DNA of 64,000 nt from Opitutia bacterium Tous-C4FEB. Lineage in GTDB: Bacteria; Verrucomicrobiota; Verrucomicrobiia; Opitutales; Opitutaceae. A program made the position numbers and the translations under genes. The first letter of the stretch is position 1. Each line of letters begins with the position of its first letter. Positions 63,340 to 64,000 of the stretch are shown in pieces. The notes below the pieces were generated by a model that saw only the letters and a program-made list of their open reading frames with translations, was not told the origin of the DNA and searched no databases. The DNA is taken from the NCBI GenBank assembly GCA_002304445.1, contig NEVA01000007.1, positions 62,001 to 126,000 on the forward strand. The letters are read 5' to 3'.

Positions 63340-64000
63340 CTAGCGGGCGATTTCCAGCAGATCCGGCAATTCAACACGTTTCTCGTAAAGCGCTTTGCCG
63401 ACGATCACTCCGTCCAAGTTTGCGTATCGGCGCGAAAGCTCAGCCAGCTTTACCACATCCTCCCGCCGGCTCACGCCCCCGCTCGCGATCACGTTGAAAT
63501 TTCCGGCGTTCAACATCGCTTCCTGCGCAACGAAATTTGGCCCCGTCAACATTCCATCGGTACCGATATCCGTGTAAATGATCGTGCGCACGCCGAGCCC
63601 ATCCATCCGCTTCGCCATTTCCAGAGCACCGGTGCCCGTCGTATCGACCCAACCCTTCACCGCAACTTTCCCGTCCTTCGCGTCGATGCCCACCGCGATC
63701 TTCTCGCCGAACTGCTGCACCAACTCGCCGACGAAACGCTCGCTCTCCGCCGCCCGGGTGCCGATCACCACACGGCTAACGCCAAAACTCAATACGCGCT
63801 CCACGGTCTCGCGCGAACGCATCCCGCCACCGAGTTCTACCTTCAAACCGGTCGCGACAATTTCTTGAACCGCCGCCAAGTTTTGCGGTTCGCCCAAGAA
63901 CGCCCCGTCCAAATCGACCACGTGAACCCACGCGCTGCCGGCAGCCTTAAACTCCCCTGCCACCCCAGCCGGCTTCTCGGCATACACCGTCTCCTGATCA
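63340..64000 (-). CDS. hisA: Phosphoribosylformimino-AICAR-phosphate isomerase HisA, N-terminus cut by window edge
   Basis: About 220 residues visible. TIM-barrel HisA: FKAAGSAWVHVVDLDGAFLG at the left end of the visible part, VELGGGMRSRETVERVLSFG, VVIGTRAAES, RTIIYTDIGTDGMLTGPNF (active-site Asp-Thr region) and VIASGGVSRREDVVKL. The reading frame stays open to position 64000, where it encodes DQETVYAEKP, so the N-terminal strand with the first catalytic Asp lies beyond the window. Fourth step of histidine synthesis. It converges with the Sel1 gene; unrelated to motility. Confidence 0.93.
   Translation of the reverse strand, partial: DQETVYAEKPAGVAGEFKAAGSAWVHVVDLDGAFLGEPQNLAAVQEIVATGLKVELGGGMRSRETVERVLSFGVSRVVIGTRAAESERFVGELVQQFGEKIAVGIDAKDGKVAVKGWVDTTGTGALEMAKRMDGLGVRTIIYTDIGTDGMLTGPNFVAQEAMLNAGNFNVIASGGVSRREDVVKLAELSRRYANLDGVIVGKALYEKRVELPDLLEIAR

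Noticed and set aside
1-64000. tRNA or rRNA genes, CRISPR arrays, prophage or transposase genes
   Set aside because: None seen on either strand by reading; repeats present are dispersed or palindromic and not regularly spaced arrays.

Overview
The window reads as a chromosomal segment of a GC-rich, flagellated Gram-negative bacterium. L-ring and P-ring genes (flgH, flgI) imply an outer membrane. The flagellar gene order, the fliW-csrA pair and the abundant short palindromic and 'accacgaatggacacgaat'-type repeats suggest Verrucomicrobiota (Opitutaceae-like). That placement is inference; the sequence carries no rRNA or other phylogenetic marker except a partial hisA.

Layout. 1-2733: minus-strand basal-body operon flgB-flgC-fliE-fliF behind a sigma-54-type promoter. 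3320-11966: regulators (degenerate REC/HD-GYP protein, NtrC-type activator, hybrid histidine kinase) and three unknown envelope or coiled-coil genes. 12041-15800: accessory stretch with a Xre/RES toxin-antitoxin pair, an AAA/DUF4143 ATPase, an HTH plus small-protein pair with a palindromic operator, and a nested miniature inverted-repeat element. 15812-19020: filament assembly genes fliD, a FlgO-like gene, a FlgM-like gene, fliS and a fliT-like gene. 19151-40448: a large minus-strand glycan block, with an OGT/SPINDLY-type glycosyltransferase next to fliD, a 14-gene sugar operon, and a 1005-residue double glycosyltransferase. 40786-44156: three short flagellin genes. 44866-49506: a second accessory stretch (RelB-like antitoxin with a damaged toxin, a second DUF4143 ATPase, a Fic protein between long direct repeats). 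49507-51854: HDOD and PAS signalling proteins. 52121-60041: flgF-flgG-flgA-flgH-flgI-flgJ-flgN-flgK-flgL-fliW-csrA operon. 60232-63242: cheD-like, HDOD and Sel1-repeat genes. 63340-64000: partial hisA.

How it fits together. Four close matches to the sigma-54 -24/-12 promoter (GG-N10-GC, all ending TGCTTA) lie before flgB, flgF, the OGT gene and the first gene of the sugar operon. This ties surface-glycan synthesis to flagellar assembly, probably under the NtrC-type activator at 7627-9099. In three of them the ATG falls 12 nt after the -12 GC, so the predicted mRNA is essentially leaderless. Each of the three flagellin mRNAs has a leader hairpin with an invariant ACGGA loop on a covarying stem, followed by a CAAGGAAG Shine-Dalgarno. 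This is the two-site architecture expected for CsrA repression. With fliW and a tailed csrA in the same window, it predicts a FliW-CsrA-flagellin homeostatic loop acting on three flagellins. The sugar operon combines a GmhA-type isomerase, a nucleotidyltransferase/PfkB kinase fusion, two epimerases and two separate thiamine-diphosphate systems (E1 alpha/beta pair and acetolactate-synthase type). It is a candidate pathway for a two-carbon-branched or extended nucleotide sugar used on flagellin.
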